The notes under the pieces were generated by a model. That model ran no database searches and had not been told where the DNA came from. It saw only the letters and a program-made list of their open reading frames with translations. A DNA stretch of 43,916 nt from Sulfurimonas sp. Its GTDB lineage: Bacteria > Campylobacterota > Campylobacteria > Campylobacterales > Sulfurimonadaceae. Positions within the stretch are counted from its first letter, which is position 1, and each line of letters opens with the position of its first letter. Made by a program: the position numbers and the translations under genes. Below, one piece after another: positions 22,620-31,109 of the stretch. The DNA lies in contig NZ_JALOAN010000019.1 of NCBI RefSeq assembly GCF_023228785.1, positions 1 to 43,916 of the forward strand. The letters run 5' to 3'.

Positions 22620-23269
22620 AAGTCTCTAATGTCAACCGTGAGAAGTGTTACAAATGTTACCGACCAGTAAGCTCATGTATGTGTAATGAAGTTTGCATAA
22701 CACAGACTAAAACAAAATTTGTTATACTTATGCATCCAAAAGAGTTTAAAAAAGTAAAAAATGGAACAGGACATTTAACTCATTTATCCCTAAAAAACTC
22801 TGAGTTGTTTGTAGATGTGGACTTTAGTGAACACAGGCGAGTTAATGAGATTATAGAGACTTATGATAGTTATATCTTATATCCATCAAAAGATGCGATA
22901 AATCTAACAAAAAAAGTTCCAGAGTCACAAAAAGATATGGCGATATTTGTTATAGATTCTACATGGAGTTGCTCTCTTAAAATGTTAAGAGAATCAAAAA
23001 ATTTACAAGCTTTAAAACATATGAGTTTTGATGCAGTAAAGCTATCTCGTTTTGAGATAAAAAAGCAGCCCTCAGACTACTGTTTATCGACTATAGAGTC
23101 TGTTTTATCTGTTTTAGAGCTACTTGCTAAACATAACAAAGAAGAGATGAGTAGTAGCGACTTTGAAGAGTTTTTAAACCCTTTTAAAAAGATGATAGAG
23201 TATCAACAAAAAATAATATCTAATCCTCTTAGCAATGCTGTGAGGTTTAAGAGAAAGAAAGAGAGATAA
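22616..23269 (+). CDS. DTW-domain tRNA aminocarboxypropyltransferase
   Basis: A 217-residue DTW-family protein, GTG start within the overlap GTGA. The N-terminal zinc motif CYKCYRPVSSCMC fits the family pattern CxxCxRPxxxCxC. The DTW signature appears as DSTW in FVIDSTWSCSLKML, and QPSDYCLSTIES is the conserved C-terminal block. Characterised DTW proteins (TapT/TuaA) move the 3-amino-3-carboxypropyl group of S-adenosylmethionine to uridine in the tRNA variable or D loop (acp3U). All key blocks are present. The location among envelope and signalling genes is probably a matter of operon convenience. Confidence 0.85.
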   Translation: MKVSNVNREKCYKCYRPVSSCMCNEVCITQTKTKFVILMHPKEFKKVKNGTGHLTHLSLKNSELFVDVDFSEHRRVNEIIETYDSYILYPSKDAINLTKKVPESQKDMAIFVIDSTWSCSLKMLRESKNLQALKHMSFDAVKLSRFEIKKQPSDYCLSTIESVLSVLELLAKHNKEEMSSSDFEEFLNPFKKMIEYQQKIISNPLSNAVRFKRKKER

Positions 23270-23275
23270 GAGTAG

Positions 23276-24418
23276 ATGCAAATAGAGACATATCTTTTTG
23301 AAGATGGAGTGTGGAACAAAGAGCTTGACTCCACTCTAGACTCTTTAAACACTCTCATTATTATGTTTGGAAGTATAAATATCTTAAATGTTAAAGATGG
23401 TATTGATGATATTGTAGAGAGCTTTCCAATGTCAACTATTGTCGGTACTTCAAGCTCAGGAGAGATATATGACAGCGAGATCTTTCATGATTCACTAAGT
23501 GTAAGTGTTGTGAAGTTTTCTAAGAGTAGATTCAAAGTTTTACTAAAAGAGATAAGTGAAGAAAACTCTTTTGAAGTTGGAAAAAAGATAGTAGAGGAAA
23601 TAAATGGTGATCATTTAAAGTGCATTTTTGTACTAAGTAGTGTTGTAAATGTTAATGGTTCAGAACTAACAAAAGGTCTCTCTTTTAATGCTCCACAAGA
23701 GTGTGTTATAACTGGAGGACTAGCTGGGGATGGAGTTGAGTTTAACAAGATTTGGATTTTGTTAGGCTCAAAACTTATGAGAAAACAGATAGTTGCAGTT
23801 GGCTTATATGGTAAAGCTTTAAGGGTTGGATCTGGCTGCAGATGTGGATGGTCAAGATTTGGACTAGATAGAAGAGTGACATCTTCAGAGAAAAACATTC
23901 TCTACTCTATAGATAACAAGCCAGCCCTAGAACTTTACAAAAGATACTTAGGCCCTTACGCAGATGAGCTCCCCGCATCTGGACTCTACTTTCCACTGAT
24001 GCTACTAGAAGAGGGTAGTAAAACGCCAACACTTAGAGCCATAAAAGCTATAGATGAAGAAAAAAACTCTATAACACTTGCAGCTAGCATCCCAGAGGGA
24101 AGCATTGTAACCTTTGCAAAAGCCAACTTAGATGATCTTATTGGCGGTGCACAAGAGGTTGCTGAGTCTCTGATGTTTAGTTATGATGGAAGACAAAAAG
24201 CCTTATGTGTAGCAATAAACTGCGTAGCAAGAAAGATAGTTTTAAAGCAAGAAGCAGAAGATGAGATAGAGGTAGTTAAAGATATTTTAGGAGAGAATGT
24301 ATCGCTTGTAGGATTTTACTCCTATGGAGAGATATCAAATATATCAGAGGGTGGTTGTGACTTTCATAACCAGTCTATGACACTGATGCTACTATATGAA
24401 GAAGAAAACTATGTGTGA
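23276..24418 (+). CDS. FIST-domain ligand-sensing protein
   Basis: A 380-residue FIST protein (N-terminal FIST about 20-215, FIST_C about 225-370). Visible features are IVGTSSSGEIYD, a typical 'TSaGEI' block, ITGGLAGDGVEF, GLYGKALRVGSGCRCGW, and the C-terminal GFYSYGEISN. FIST modules are predicted small-ligand sensors, often fused to kinases, GGDEF or methyl-accepting domains. Here the protein is free-standing, with no membrane span, and the next gene, overlapping by up to 23 nt, is a histidine kinase without a sensor domain. I infer a split sensor-kinase pair. The ligand is unknown; amino acids have been suggested for the family. Confidence 0.85.
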   Translation: MQIETYLFEDGVWNKELDSTLDSLNTLIIMFGSINILNVKDGIDDIVESFPMSTIVGTSSSGEIYDSEIFHDSLSVSVVKFSKSRFKVLLKEISEENSFEVGKKIVEEINGDHLKCIFVLSSVVNVNGSELTKGLSFNAPQECVITGGLAGDGVEFNKIWILLGSKLMRKQIVAVGLYGKALRVGSGCRCGWSRFGLDRRVTSSEKNILYSIDNKPALELYKRYLGPYADELPASGLYFPLMLLEEGSKTPTLRAIKAIDEEKNSITLAASIPEGSIVTFAKANLDDLIGGAQEVAESLMFSYDGRQKALCVAINCVARKIVLKQEAEDEIEVVKDILGENVSLVGFYSYGEISNISEGGCDFHNQSMTLMLLYEEENYV

Positions 24419-25337
24419 AGATAAACTACTATGCAGACAGCTTAAAAAGGCTGGGATAAGTTCTTTTGAGTCGCTTGATAAGGAGAAGTTTGATAATCTT
24501 TTAAAGTATGTAGAACAATCTTATAAAGATCATAGTGATACTCGCCGCATTATAGAGCGCTCACTCGATATTGCATCACAAGAGATGCGAGAAGTTGTAG
24601 ATGATTTAGAAAAAGCACATAAAGAGGTTGATAAAAAAAATAAACTTATGTTTCAACAGTCTCGCCTAGCTCAAATGGGTGAGATGATAAGCATGATAGC
24701 CCATCAGTGGCGTCAACCCTTAAATATGATAAGTGTTACAACAGCAGCCATAGAGTTTGATCTTATGCTTGGTAAATTTGATAAAGATAAACTAATAAAA
24801 TCAACCAATAAAATAGCTGCTTATTCACAGCATTTAAGCGATACTATAGATGATTTTAGAAACTTTTTTAGACCAAACAAAGAGACTCAAAAGACTAACT
24901 TTTGTGATGAAGTAAAAGTAGTTCTTAGTATCATAGGTGAGTCAATAGACGCAAAAAAAATTAAAATTATCAAAGACTTAAAGTGTAGAAGTGAGTTTGA
25001 TGTATACTCAAATGAACTAAAGCATGTTATCATCAATCTAATCAAAAATGCAGAAGATGCTTTAGTTGAAAATAGTGTAAAAAATCCACAAATAAAGATA
25101 AAAACATATAGAGAAAATAATAAAAGAATTTTAGAGATAAGCGATAATGGGGGTGGGATTTCTAAAGAAAACTTAGAAAATATTTTTGATCCATACTTCT
25201 CTACAAAGATGAAAAGGAGTGGAACCGGACTAGGTCTTTATATGAGTAAAATTATCATTGAAGAACATTGTAATGGTGAGTTAAAGGTAAGTAATGATGA
25301 AGAAGGAGCAGTCTTTAAGATAGTGCTCCCTTATTAA
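24411..25337 (+). CDS. Soluble histidine kinase paired with FIST protein
   Basis: A histidine kinase of 308 residues from the ATG at 24411, or 313 from an in-frame ATG at 24396; the two cannot be told apart here. No membrane span. The N-terminal 90 residues are helical and end in a coiled coil (QEMREVVDDLEKAHKEVDKK). The H-box is ISMIAHQWRQPLNM, then N-box NLIKNAEDAL, G1 DNGGGI, F-box FDPYFSTK and G2 GTGLGLYMSK. There is no recognisable input domain, which fits with the overlapping FIST gene supplying the sensing part. No response regulator follows, so the partner is encoded elsewhere. Confidence 0.87.
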   Translation: MCEDKLLCRQLKKAGISSFESLDKEKFDNLLKYVEQSYKDHSDTRRIIERSLDIASQEMREVVDDLEKAHKEVDKKNKLMFQQSRLAQMGEMISMIAHQWRQPLNMISVTTAAIEFDLMLGKFDKDKLIKSTNKIAAYSQHLSDTIDDFRNFFRPNKETQKTNFCDEVKVVLSIIGESIDAKKIKIIKDLKCRSEFDVYSNELKHVIINLIKNAEDALVENSVKNPQIKIKTYRENNKRILEISDNGGGISKENLENIFDPYFSTKMKRSGTGLGLYMSKIIIEEHCNGELKVSNDEEGAVFKIVLPY

Positions 25338-25357
25338 ATAAACAAAATTTCTTTTAA

Positions 25358-25741
25358 CTATTTTAACTTCATAACCCACTCAAGCATCGTCTCTTGAAGC
25401 TTTGGATTTGGAGCTTCCATAAATTCTAAAGCGAAACTATCTTTAAACTCTACAATACCAATACTTCTAGGTCTAACCGCCAATATTTTAGAGTTAGCAA
25501 TTGCTGCACCAAAACAAAAGATGACATTTTGAGCATCTAAAATACTTTCATCTATCTCTCCGCCTATACTTTTAGTGTGTGTAAAGTGGTCAAAAACAGC
25601 GATGTTTGTAGCTATAGGATGTTGCTCAATCATTTGTACAAAATATTTTATAATCTCATCTACACTCTTTTGTTTTATCTCATTCTTTTTTAATTCTAGT
25701 GAGTAGATAGGATATTTATCCATAAGTAGAGTTTTTGTCAT
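25358..25741 (-). CDS. Conserved-looking hypothetical protein
   Basis: A 127-residue soluble protein I cannot assign. It has an N-terminal SLELKKNEIKQKSVDEIIKYFVQMIEQHP, a middle with TNIAVFDHFTHTKSIGG and VIFCFGAAIANSKILAVRPRSIGIVEF, and a helical end TMLEWVMKLK. The mix of strands and helices suggests a compact alpha/beta fold. It is transcribed alone, convergent with the FIST-kinase operon and divergent from the cytochrome c'-like gene. No metal or catalytic motif is clear, although the HFTH stretch could bind a metal. Confidence 0.7.
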   Translation of the reverse strand: MTKTLLMDKYPIYSLELKKNEIKQKSVDEIIKYFVQMIEQHPIATNIAVFDHFTHTKSIGGEIDESILDAQNVIFCFGAAIANSKILAVRPRSIGIVEFKDSFALEFMEAPNPKLQETMLEWVMKLK

Positions 25742-25907
25742 TTTTTACCTTTTAAATAATATTAGATTATGATAATAATAACAAAAATAACATTAAATTC
25801 TTGTAAATGGCTTTTATAAAAAATAGCATAAATTATAAGACTACTTTATAAGTCTTTAAATATAAAAAGGATATTATAAAATAATAAATTTAATCATGGA
25901 GATCTAT

Positions 25908-26291
25908 ATGAAAAAAATCGTAATGGCACTAATCTTAAGCTCAGTTCTTGGATTAGCTAGTGAAACAACTATAAATTCTACAATGAGTTTAATGACACAA
26001 GGTATGAATCAAATTCAAAATGGATTTTTATATAGTAAGAGAGAAGATGTAAAAGCTGGGATTGTTGTTTTAGAGAATGCAAATGCTATTTTTTCTGAAG
26101 TTGATGTTTCTGTGTTTATAAAACACAATAACAAAGTTCAAGTTACTAAAAATATTAGTAACAACCTATCAGAGCACTTAAAAACACTAAAAGAGGCTAT
26201 AGAAAAAGAGAGTTATACAGATGCTACTAAAGCATATGGTGGAATTATAGCTGACTGTATTTCATGTCATAGAATAGTTAGAGGTTGGTAG
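25908..26291 (+). CDS. Periplasmic class II (cytochrome c'-like) cytochrome c
   Basis: I start it at the ATG at 25908, 6 nt after a GGAG; the frame is open to 25896. The product is 127 residues: a signal peptide (MKKIVMALILSSVLGLAS), then a mainly helical body, and a single heme motif CISCH six residues from the C-terminus. One heme site at the extreme C-terminus of a four-helix protein is the layout of cytochromes c' and c556, not of class I cytochromes. Such proteins carry electrons or bind NO in the periplasm. A near-perfect bidirectional terminator follows. Confidence 0.75.
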   Translation: MKKIVMALILSSVLGLASETTINSTMSLMTQGMNQIQNGFLYSKREDVKAGIVVLENANAIFSEVDVSVFIKHNNKVQVTKNISNNLSEHLKTLKEAIEKESYTDATKAYGGIIADCISCHRIVRGW

Positions 26292-26308
26292 TCTAACTAT
26301 CTATGTAA

Positions 26309-26339
26309 TATAACTTTAAGCTTTGAGCTTATAGTTATA
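26309..26339. terminator. Bidirectional terminator between cytochrome and yggS
   Basis: TATAACTTTAAGC (26309-26321) and GCTTATAGTTATA (26327-26339) form a 13-bp stem with one mismatch and a TTTGA loop, between two convergent genes. The T-run is weak on both sides. Confidence 0.55.
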
Positions 26340-26341
26340 TA

Positions 26342-27016
26342 CTACTTATTAAACATGATAGAACCAAGTCTTATCATATTTGACCCACATTCTATCGCTA
26401 ACTCAAAATCCCCACTCATTCCCATAGAACAAATAGTAGCCTCGTTAAGAGATTTGTAGATCTCATAGGTTGTCTTAAAACTCTTTTTTATAATATCTCT
26501 GTCTTGAGTATGTGCACCAATGCTCATAACACCTTTTAGATTTATATTTGGACACTCTTTTTTTATCTTTGCATAAGCATCGCTTGCATCTTCTGGCATA
26601 AAACCATGTTTAGAGTCCTCTCTAGCAGAGTTTATCTGTAAAAGTGTATCTAATGTCATATCTTTTAATTCGAGCTTTTTTTGTAGCTCATAAGCTAGAT
26701 CTAGGCTATCGAGTCCATGAAAGAGAGCAGGGTTAATATCTAGTAAGTTATTTATCTTGTTTTTTTGTAGATTTCCTACAAAGTGCCACTCTAGAGGTAA
26801 CTCTTCAAGTTCATTAGACTTTGCTTTTAAGTCTTGAACCTTGTTCTCTCCAAAAGCTCTTTGACCAATACCATAAAGCTTCTCTATATCAGCAGATGTA
26901 GAGTACTTGCTAATAGCTACGATCTTAACTATATGATAGTCACTAACTTTAAGCCTAGCACTCTCAACTCTTCTAACAATATCATCTATATATATCTTGT
27001 ACTCTTCTTGTGTCAT
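26342..27016 (-). CDS. Pyridoxal phosphate homeostasis protein (YggS/PLPBP)
   Basis: The start is placed at the ATG at 27016, just after an AGAGGA ribosome site; the frame is open to 27043. The 224-residue product is a YggS-family alanine-racemase-fold protein. The PLP-binding Lys is in VAISKYSTSADI (Lys37). Other family blocks are FGENKVQDLKAK, EWHFVGNLQKNK, LLQINSAREDSKHGF, GVMSIGAHT and the end SMGMSGDFELAIECGSNMIRLGSIMF. It buffers free PLP and protects PLP enzymes; no racemase activity is expected. It stands alone here, and its 3' end abuts the terminator shared with the convergent cytochrome gene. Confidence 0.93.
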   Translation of the reverse strand: MTQEEYKIYIDDIVRRVESARLKVSDYHIVKIVAISKYSTSADIEKLYGIGQRAFGENKVQDLKAKSNELEELPLEWHFVGNLQKNKINNLLDINPALFHGLDSLDLAYELQKKLELKDMTLDTLLQINSAREDSKHGFMPEDASDAYAKIKKECPNINLKGVMSIGAHTQDRDIIKKSFKTTYEIYKSLNEATICSMGMSGDFELAIECGSNMIRLGSIMFNK

Positions 27017-27117
27017 ATATGTCCTCTTGCAATAAAAAATCAATTATTTTTGAATATTTTGTAAATATGATTTTATCTAAAAAAGATTATATATTTATAA
27101 TTTTTGCTTAAGATTTA

Positions 27118-28170
27118 TCAACCCATCAATCTATTGATATCATTATAAAGACCTAAGCCCATAAGAGAGAAGAGGACTACCCATCCAGCTATGGTTAGTT
27201 TGATTAAGACTCCTTCACTTGCCTCTCTTCTAAAGATGAGTTCGTAGAGGTTAAACATAATGTGTCCGCCATCTAGTGCTGGGATTGGGAGGAGATTTAA
27301 AACTCCTAGATTTACAGAGATTAGTGCTGCAAAAAAGAGTACACTCATCCAGCCTGCATCTGTTGCATCTGAAGTTAGTTTTACTATGCTTATCACACCG
27401 CCTAGCTCTTTTGCAGGGACTTCTCCAACTATTAACTTTTTAAGCCCTGTAAAGATAAGAGTAGATGCAAAAATAGTTTGCTCGGTTGCGTAGCTAAGAG
27501 TTTCTTTAGCTGAGAGTTCAAGTTTGTGTGAAACTCCTGCACTTGCTATGCCTATCATCTTCTTTTGAACTACTTCATTAAACATATTTGTAGATTCTTT
27601 GATGCTAGGAATTAGAGTTTTAAACTCTATAAAACCATCTCTTAAAATCTCAACATTTAAAGAGCCTTGAGATTTTTCTATGATGCCAGCCATCTCTTTC
27701 CAAGTAGTTATTTCTACACCGTCTATAGACTTAATCGTATCGTTTGTTTTAAGCCCAGCAACTTGTGCAGGAGAATCTTTTACAACTTCACCAATAACAG
27801 GCGAGAGTATGTTTGGACCGCCAAGAGCTATGAAAAAGTAGAGAAAAAAAGCTAAAACGAAGTTAGCAAGAGGACCAGCTACTAGAATAAAAATCTTTTG
27901 AGTTGGAGTCTTTACATTGTAACTATCTGCATCATAACTTTTTTTACTAGGATCTGAGTCATCTTGACCCTTCATTCGGACATATCCACCAAGTGGAATG
28001 GCTGAGATGCTCCACTCTGTCTGCCACTTTTTAAAGGTAAGCATTCTCTTGCCAAAACCGATGCTAAAGACTTCAACTGAGACCCCCATAAGTCTTGCCG
28101 CCCCATAGTGACCTAGTTCATGAAAAAAGATAAGTGCAGATAGGACTAAAAGAGAGACTAAGATACTCAT
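27118..28170 (-). CDS. rseP: RseP-type intramembrane zinc metalloprotease (site-2 protease)
   Basis: A 350-residue polytopic protease. The zinc motif HELGH (His17, Glu18, His21) lies in the first span, and the third ligand Asp is in PIPALDGGH near residue 300. One PDZ domain (about 110-190, with VVKDSPAQVAGLKTNDTIKSIDGVEI) lies between spans. RseP cuts membrane-bound anti-sigma factors and leftover signal peptides within the bilayer. With 350 residues and a single PDZ it is shorter than E. coli RseP (450, two PDZ), as is common in Campylobacterota. The start overlaps the end of pgsA by 4 nt. No anti-sigma factor gene is in the window. Confidence 0.93.
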   Translation of the reverse strand: MSILVSLLVLSALIFFHELGHYGAARLMGVSVEVFSIGFGKRMLTFKKWQTEWSISAIPLGGYVRMKGQDDSDPSKKSYDADSYNVKTPTQKIFILVAGPLANFVLAFFLYFFIALGGPNILSPVIGEVVKDSPAQVAGLKTNDTIKSIDGVEITTWKEMAGIIEKSQGSLNVEILRDGFIEFKTLIPSIKESTNMFNEVVQKKMIGIASAGVSHKLELSAKETLSYATEQTIFASTLIFTGLKKLIVGEVPAKELGGVISIVKLTSDATDAGWMSVLFFAALISVNLGVLNLLPIPALDGGHIMFNLYELIFRREASEGVLIKLTIAGWVVLFSLMGLGLYNDINRLMG

Positions 28171-28721
28171 GATAATTCACTCCCTAGTAGAGCTTTTCTA
28201 AAGCCCCAAAGATATTCAAATCCAGAGTAGAGTGTAAGTGCTACAGCTATCCAAAGTAGGGCATTACCAAATGGCCAGTGCATAAGTAAAAACCCAATAG
28301 CTATCATCTGTGCTACTGTTTTTACTTTTCCAGCCCATGAAGCTTTAACATCAACACCTTCACTGACTGCTACAGTTCTGATACCAGTAATAAAAAGCTC
28401 ACGAACTATAATGATGTAAATAGCCCAAGCAGATGCTTCACCTATCATCATAAGCCCCAAAAATGCAGCAAGTGTCAGCATCTTATCAGCTAGTGGATCT
28501 AAGATACCACCAAGCATTGTCATCTGATCCCACTCACGAGCGATATAACCATCAAAAAAATCGGTAGCAGATGCTAAAACAAATAAAAGAGATGCAAAGT
28601 AGTAGTTCCATGTGATATGAAAACCGTTATCTGTAAAAAGTTCAGGATTTAAAATAACCCAAAACATCAAAGGAGCTAAAAGAATCCTAAGAGAGGCAAG
28701 GGCGTTAGGTAGGTTTAGCAA
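28167..28721 (-). CDS. pgsA: CDP-diacylglycerol-glycerol-3-phosphate 3-phosphatidyltransferase
   Basis: A 184-residue membrane enzyme of the CDP-alcohol phosphatidyltransferase family. The catalytic motif D-x2-DG-x2-AR-x8-G-x3-D-x3-D is complete in TDFFDGYIAREWDQMTMLGG and the following ILDPLADKM. About five to six membrane spans are visible. It makes phosphatidylglycerol phosphate, the committed step to phosphatidylglycerol and cardiolipin. Length is normal for PgsA (about 180), and the N-terminal LNLPNALASLRILLAPLMF is typical. The gene overlaps rseP downstream by 4 nt. Confidence 0.93.
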   Translation of the reverse strand: MLNLPNALASLRILLAPLMFWVILNPELFTDNGFHITWNYYFASLLFVLASATDFFDGYIAREWDQMTMLGGILDPLADKMLTLAAFLGLMMIGEASAWAIYIIIVRELFITGIRTVAVSEGVDVKASWAGKVKTVAQMIAIGFLLMHWPFGNALLWIAVALTLYSGFEYLWGFRKALLGSELS

Positions 28722-28803
28722 AAAAAGTCCTTAAAATTATAGTAGTGCGATTTTAACTTTTTTTTGCTAAATTATGGCTCAAAGATTTTTTACAAGTTAT
28801 TTT

Positions 28804-29709
28804 TTAAACTATAGTAGTCCTCTTTTTAGCTCCAACAAGCCAGTACGCTATGGCTAATCCGACTATAACAGCACCGATAGTTAAGAGTTCATCAGACTTC
28901 TCAGATGACAGAGAGTAGATAAGAATTTTTCTAATAAGTGCAGCCATGGCGAGCATGATAAAAGCACCTATGGCAAAACCTTTTCCTTGGAGATGGTTTA
29001 TCTCTTCGTGAATAAGCTCGATTGCAGCCCAAAGAACAAGCAAACTTCCGAGTACTGTGAGTATCCCTTTTTCTATCCCGATGTCTGAGAAAAACAGAAG
29101 ATATATATCATAAACAAAGAGTCCAATGGCAAAAAAAGCAACAAGAGCTAAAGCTCCCGCTAAAAAGAAGTTTATATATGAGTTAAAATTTTTAAGTCCT
29201 GAGAGGATTGTTTTTTCAAACTTTGAGAGAGATAAAAACTTGCTAAGCTCTTCTTCTCTGTATGAACTAGTCAACACATCTAGGTTCATATCTAAAATCT
29301 TCTCAACCGCTTTTATCTCACTTACATGAAGTTTTTTGTTCTCAAAGTTATCTTCTATGCTTTGAAGTATAAAGGTTCTTACAAAAGTAAAAGCAGAGTT
29401 TACATAGTGAGTTGGAAGACCGATACGAACATGAATCTCTCCAATGCTGTAAATATACATAAAGTAAGTCATTTCATATTTGCCACAAAAGAGATTTACA
29501 AACCACTCTTTTATTTTTTTGCGATGATTTGCGATAATATCTTTGTTCTTTAAAAACTGTGCAGTCTTTCCAAAGCCCCAGATATAGTCATAAAAGCCAT
29601 CTATAAACTCATCTGCTAAAACTTCCATCCTTGGTTGAAGTTGCTTTAAAAGCCTAGCTTCTTCTTCTGTAAATCTATAGTGCGCTTTTAAGTCTATATA
29701 CTCTTGCAT
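28804..29709 (-). CDS. Protoglobin-domain membrane protein with PsiE-like C-terminus
   Basis: A 301-residue protein with two parts. Residues 1 to about 155 form a globin-coupled-sensor (protoglobin) domain: the block MYIYSIGEIHVRIGLPTHYV holds the proximal heme His93 with the family's typical H-x-RIGLP surrounding. Residues about 178-295 form four membrane spans, with IELIHEEINHLQGKGFAIG, IMLAMAALIRKILIY and a final GLAIAYWLVGAKK, resembling PsiE-like membrane proteins. So a cytoplasmic heme gas-sensing domain is joined directly to a PsiE-type membrane domain instead of a kinase, GGDEF or methyl-accepting domain. I infer O2 or NO sensing at the membrane; the output is unknown. An AAAGGA ribosome site precedes the start. 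Confidence 0.8.
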   Translation of the reverse strand: MQEYIDLKAHYRFTEEEARLLKQLQPRMEVLADEFIDGFYDYIWGFGKTAQFLKNKDIIANHRKKIKEWFVNLFCGKYEMTYFMYIYSIGEIHVRIGLPTHYVNSAFTFVRTFILQSIEDNFENKKLHVSEIKAVEKILDMNLDVLTSSYREEELSKFLSLSKFEKTILSGLKNFNSYINFFLAGALALVAFFAIGLFVYDIYLLFFSDIGIEKGILTVLGSLLVLWAAIELIHEEINHLQGKGFAIGAFIMLAMAALIRKILIYSLSSEKSDELLTIGAVIVGLAIAYWLVGAKKRTTIV

Positions 29710-30000
29710 CTAACTATCCTTTAGTGATTTATTTTTCTATTTAGTGATATTTCATAGGAGTGAGTTGATAAGCAATATTTGATCTATTTATACTATAACT
29801 CTTTTTTGCAAACATATTTTTTGCATATCTCTTCTCTTTTGAAGTTAATTATTTTATAACTATTAACATTATACATTTGTATATTCAATGCTAACTTAAT
29901 AAACAGCAGAGGGTAGTGAATTAGTATTCATTTTAAAAAGGTAATATGTATATCATAAAGCTTATTTAGAATATAATACACATAAATAACAGGAGGATTT
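29710..30000. promoter_or_regulatory. Divergent promoter region, globin gene and cytochrome c553
   Basis: A 291-nt AT-rich gap with no ORF. Near the globin gene it has a 9-bp direct repeat TTTAGTGAT (29720-29728 and 29740-29748, 20 bp apart, two helical turns). At the other end it has a TATAAT box (29972-29977) and an AGGAGG ribosome site (29991-29996) for the cytochrome. The middle has two TTTTTTGCA stretches around 29812-29836. The direct repeats are operator candidates only. Confidence 0.45.
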
Positions 30001-30285
30001 ATGAAAAAATCAATCGTATTAGTAGCTATTTTAGGTTTAGGATCATTTGCAATGGCTGATGTGTATCAGAAATGTGTAATTTGTCATGGTAAAGATGGCG
30101 AAAAAGCTGCACTTGTTAACAAAAGTAAAGTTATAAAAGATATGACTAAAGCAGAGATCGTAGCATCGATGAAGGGTTATCAAGATGGCACATATGGTGG
30201 AGCTATGAAAGGTATGATGGTAGAACATTCAAAAAATCTTTCAGAAGCAGATATTAATGAAATTGCTGAGAAAATAGGTAAATAA
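30001..30285 (+). CDS. Periplasmic class I cytochrome c (c553-like)
   Basis: A 94-residue monoheme cytochrome: signal peptide MKKSIVLVAILGLGSFAMA, then heme motif CVICH (Cys25, Cys28, His29) right at the mature N-terminus, and Met residues in GGAMKGMMVEHSKNLS that can serve as the sixth ligand. It ends in the usual C-terminal helix DINEIAEKIGK. Small cytochromes of this type carry electrons from the bc1 complex to cbb3 oxidase or periplasmic reductases in Campylobacterota. A consensus -10 box and strong ribosome site (AGGAGG) suggest high expression, and a good terminator follows, so it is transcribed as a single gene. Confidence 0.9.
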   Translation: MKKSIVLVAILGLGSFAMADVYQKCVICHGKDGEKAALVNKSKVIKDMTKAEIVASMKGYQDGTYGGAMKGMMVEHSKNLSEADINEIAEKIGK

Positions 30286-30294
30286 TTTGAAGAG

Positions 30295-30321
30295 CTTCCA
30301 CCTTACTTAGGTGGAAGTTTT
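30295..30321 (+). terminator. Rho-independent terminator of cytochrome c553 gene
   Basis: CTTCCACCT and AGGTGGAAG form a perfect 9-bp stem with loop TACTT, followed directly by TTTT. It starts 10 nt after the cytochrome stop. Confidence 0.8.
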
Positions 30322-30328
30322 ATGTGGT

Positions 30329-31099
30329 TTATTGAAAAGAAGTTCCGCCATCTATAACTATAGTTTGACCTGTTAACCACGATGAAGCATTCTCACATAG
30401 AAAAAGACAAGCACCTGTTAGATCTGTTGCATCGCCCATACGACTAAGTGGTGAGCGTCTTACTACTTCAGCTTTTACCTCTTCATAGTTTGGAAATGCT
30501 TTTAGAGCGTCTGTGTCAATTGGACCACCACTGACCGCATTTACACGAATGTTTTTCTCACCAAGCTCAGCTGCAGCATAACGAACCATTGTCTCAACTG
30601 CAGCTTTATTTGTTCCATGACCAGCATAGTTTGGAGTATAAACTAGGTTTCCTGTAGAACTCATAGAGATGATACTTCCACCGCCTGTTTTTTCCATTCT
30701 CTTAGCTGCTTCTTGAGCACCAACAACAAATGCTTCCACGGTAGCTGTGTAGATATTACCAAGACCTTTTGGTTTAAGTCTCATAAATGGAGCAAAACCA
30801 CCAACAACAGCACGACCAGAGATGATAGCGTTTGAGATAAAGTAGTCAAGTCTCTCAAAGTCTTCGTCAAACTCTTTATATACATCTTTATAAGTAAGTG
30901 GCTCTAAGATATCTAGCTTATAAGCACGAGATTTAATTCCATACTTTGACTCAAGATCTGCGATAATTTCATTTGCAGTATCAGCACTTGAAGCGTAAGT
31001 AAAAGCAACATCACAACCTTTTGCAGCAAAAGCGTAAACTATAGCTTTTCCAATTCCACGAGTTCCACCACTTATAAAAAGAGTCTTTCCCTTCATCAT
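30329..31099 (-). CDS. FabL-type enoyl-ACP reductase (SDR family)
   Basis: A 256-residue short-chain dehydrogenase. The cofactor-binding motif GGTRGIG is at residues 11-17, catalytic Tyr158 and Lys165 are in YAGHGTNK (Y-x6-K, as in enoyl reductases), and Ser147/148 precede them. The stretch VNAVSGGPIDTDALKAFPNYEEV closely resembles Bacillus FabL, which supports enoyl-ACP reductase III over FabG (Y-x3-K) or classic FabI. It would catalyse the last step of each fatty-acid elongation round, probably with NADPH. A strong hairpin sits just before its AGGAGAA ribosome site. dapA lies upstream on the same strand. Confidence 0.8.
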   Translation of the reverse strand: MMKGKTLFISGGTRGIGKAIVYAFAAKGCDVAFTYASSADTANEIIADLESKYGIKSRAYKLDILEPLTYKDVYKEFDEDFERLDYFISNAIISGRAVVGGFAPFMRLKPKGLGNIYTATVEAFVVGAQEAAKRMEKTGGGSIISMSSTGNLVYTPNYAGHGTNKAAVETMVRYAAAELGEKNIRVNAVSGGPIDTDALKAFPNYEEVKAEVVRRSPLSRMGDATDLTGACLFLCENASSWLTGQTIVIDGGTSFQ

Positions 31100-31109
31100 A
31101 TTGTTCTCC

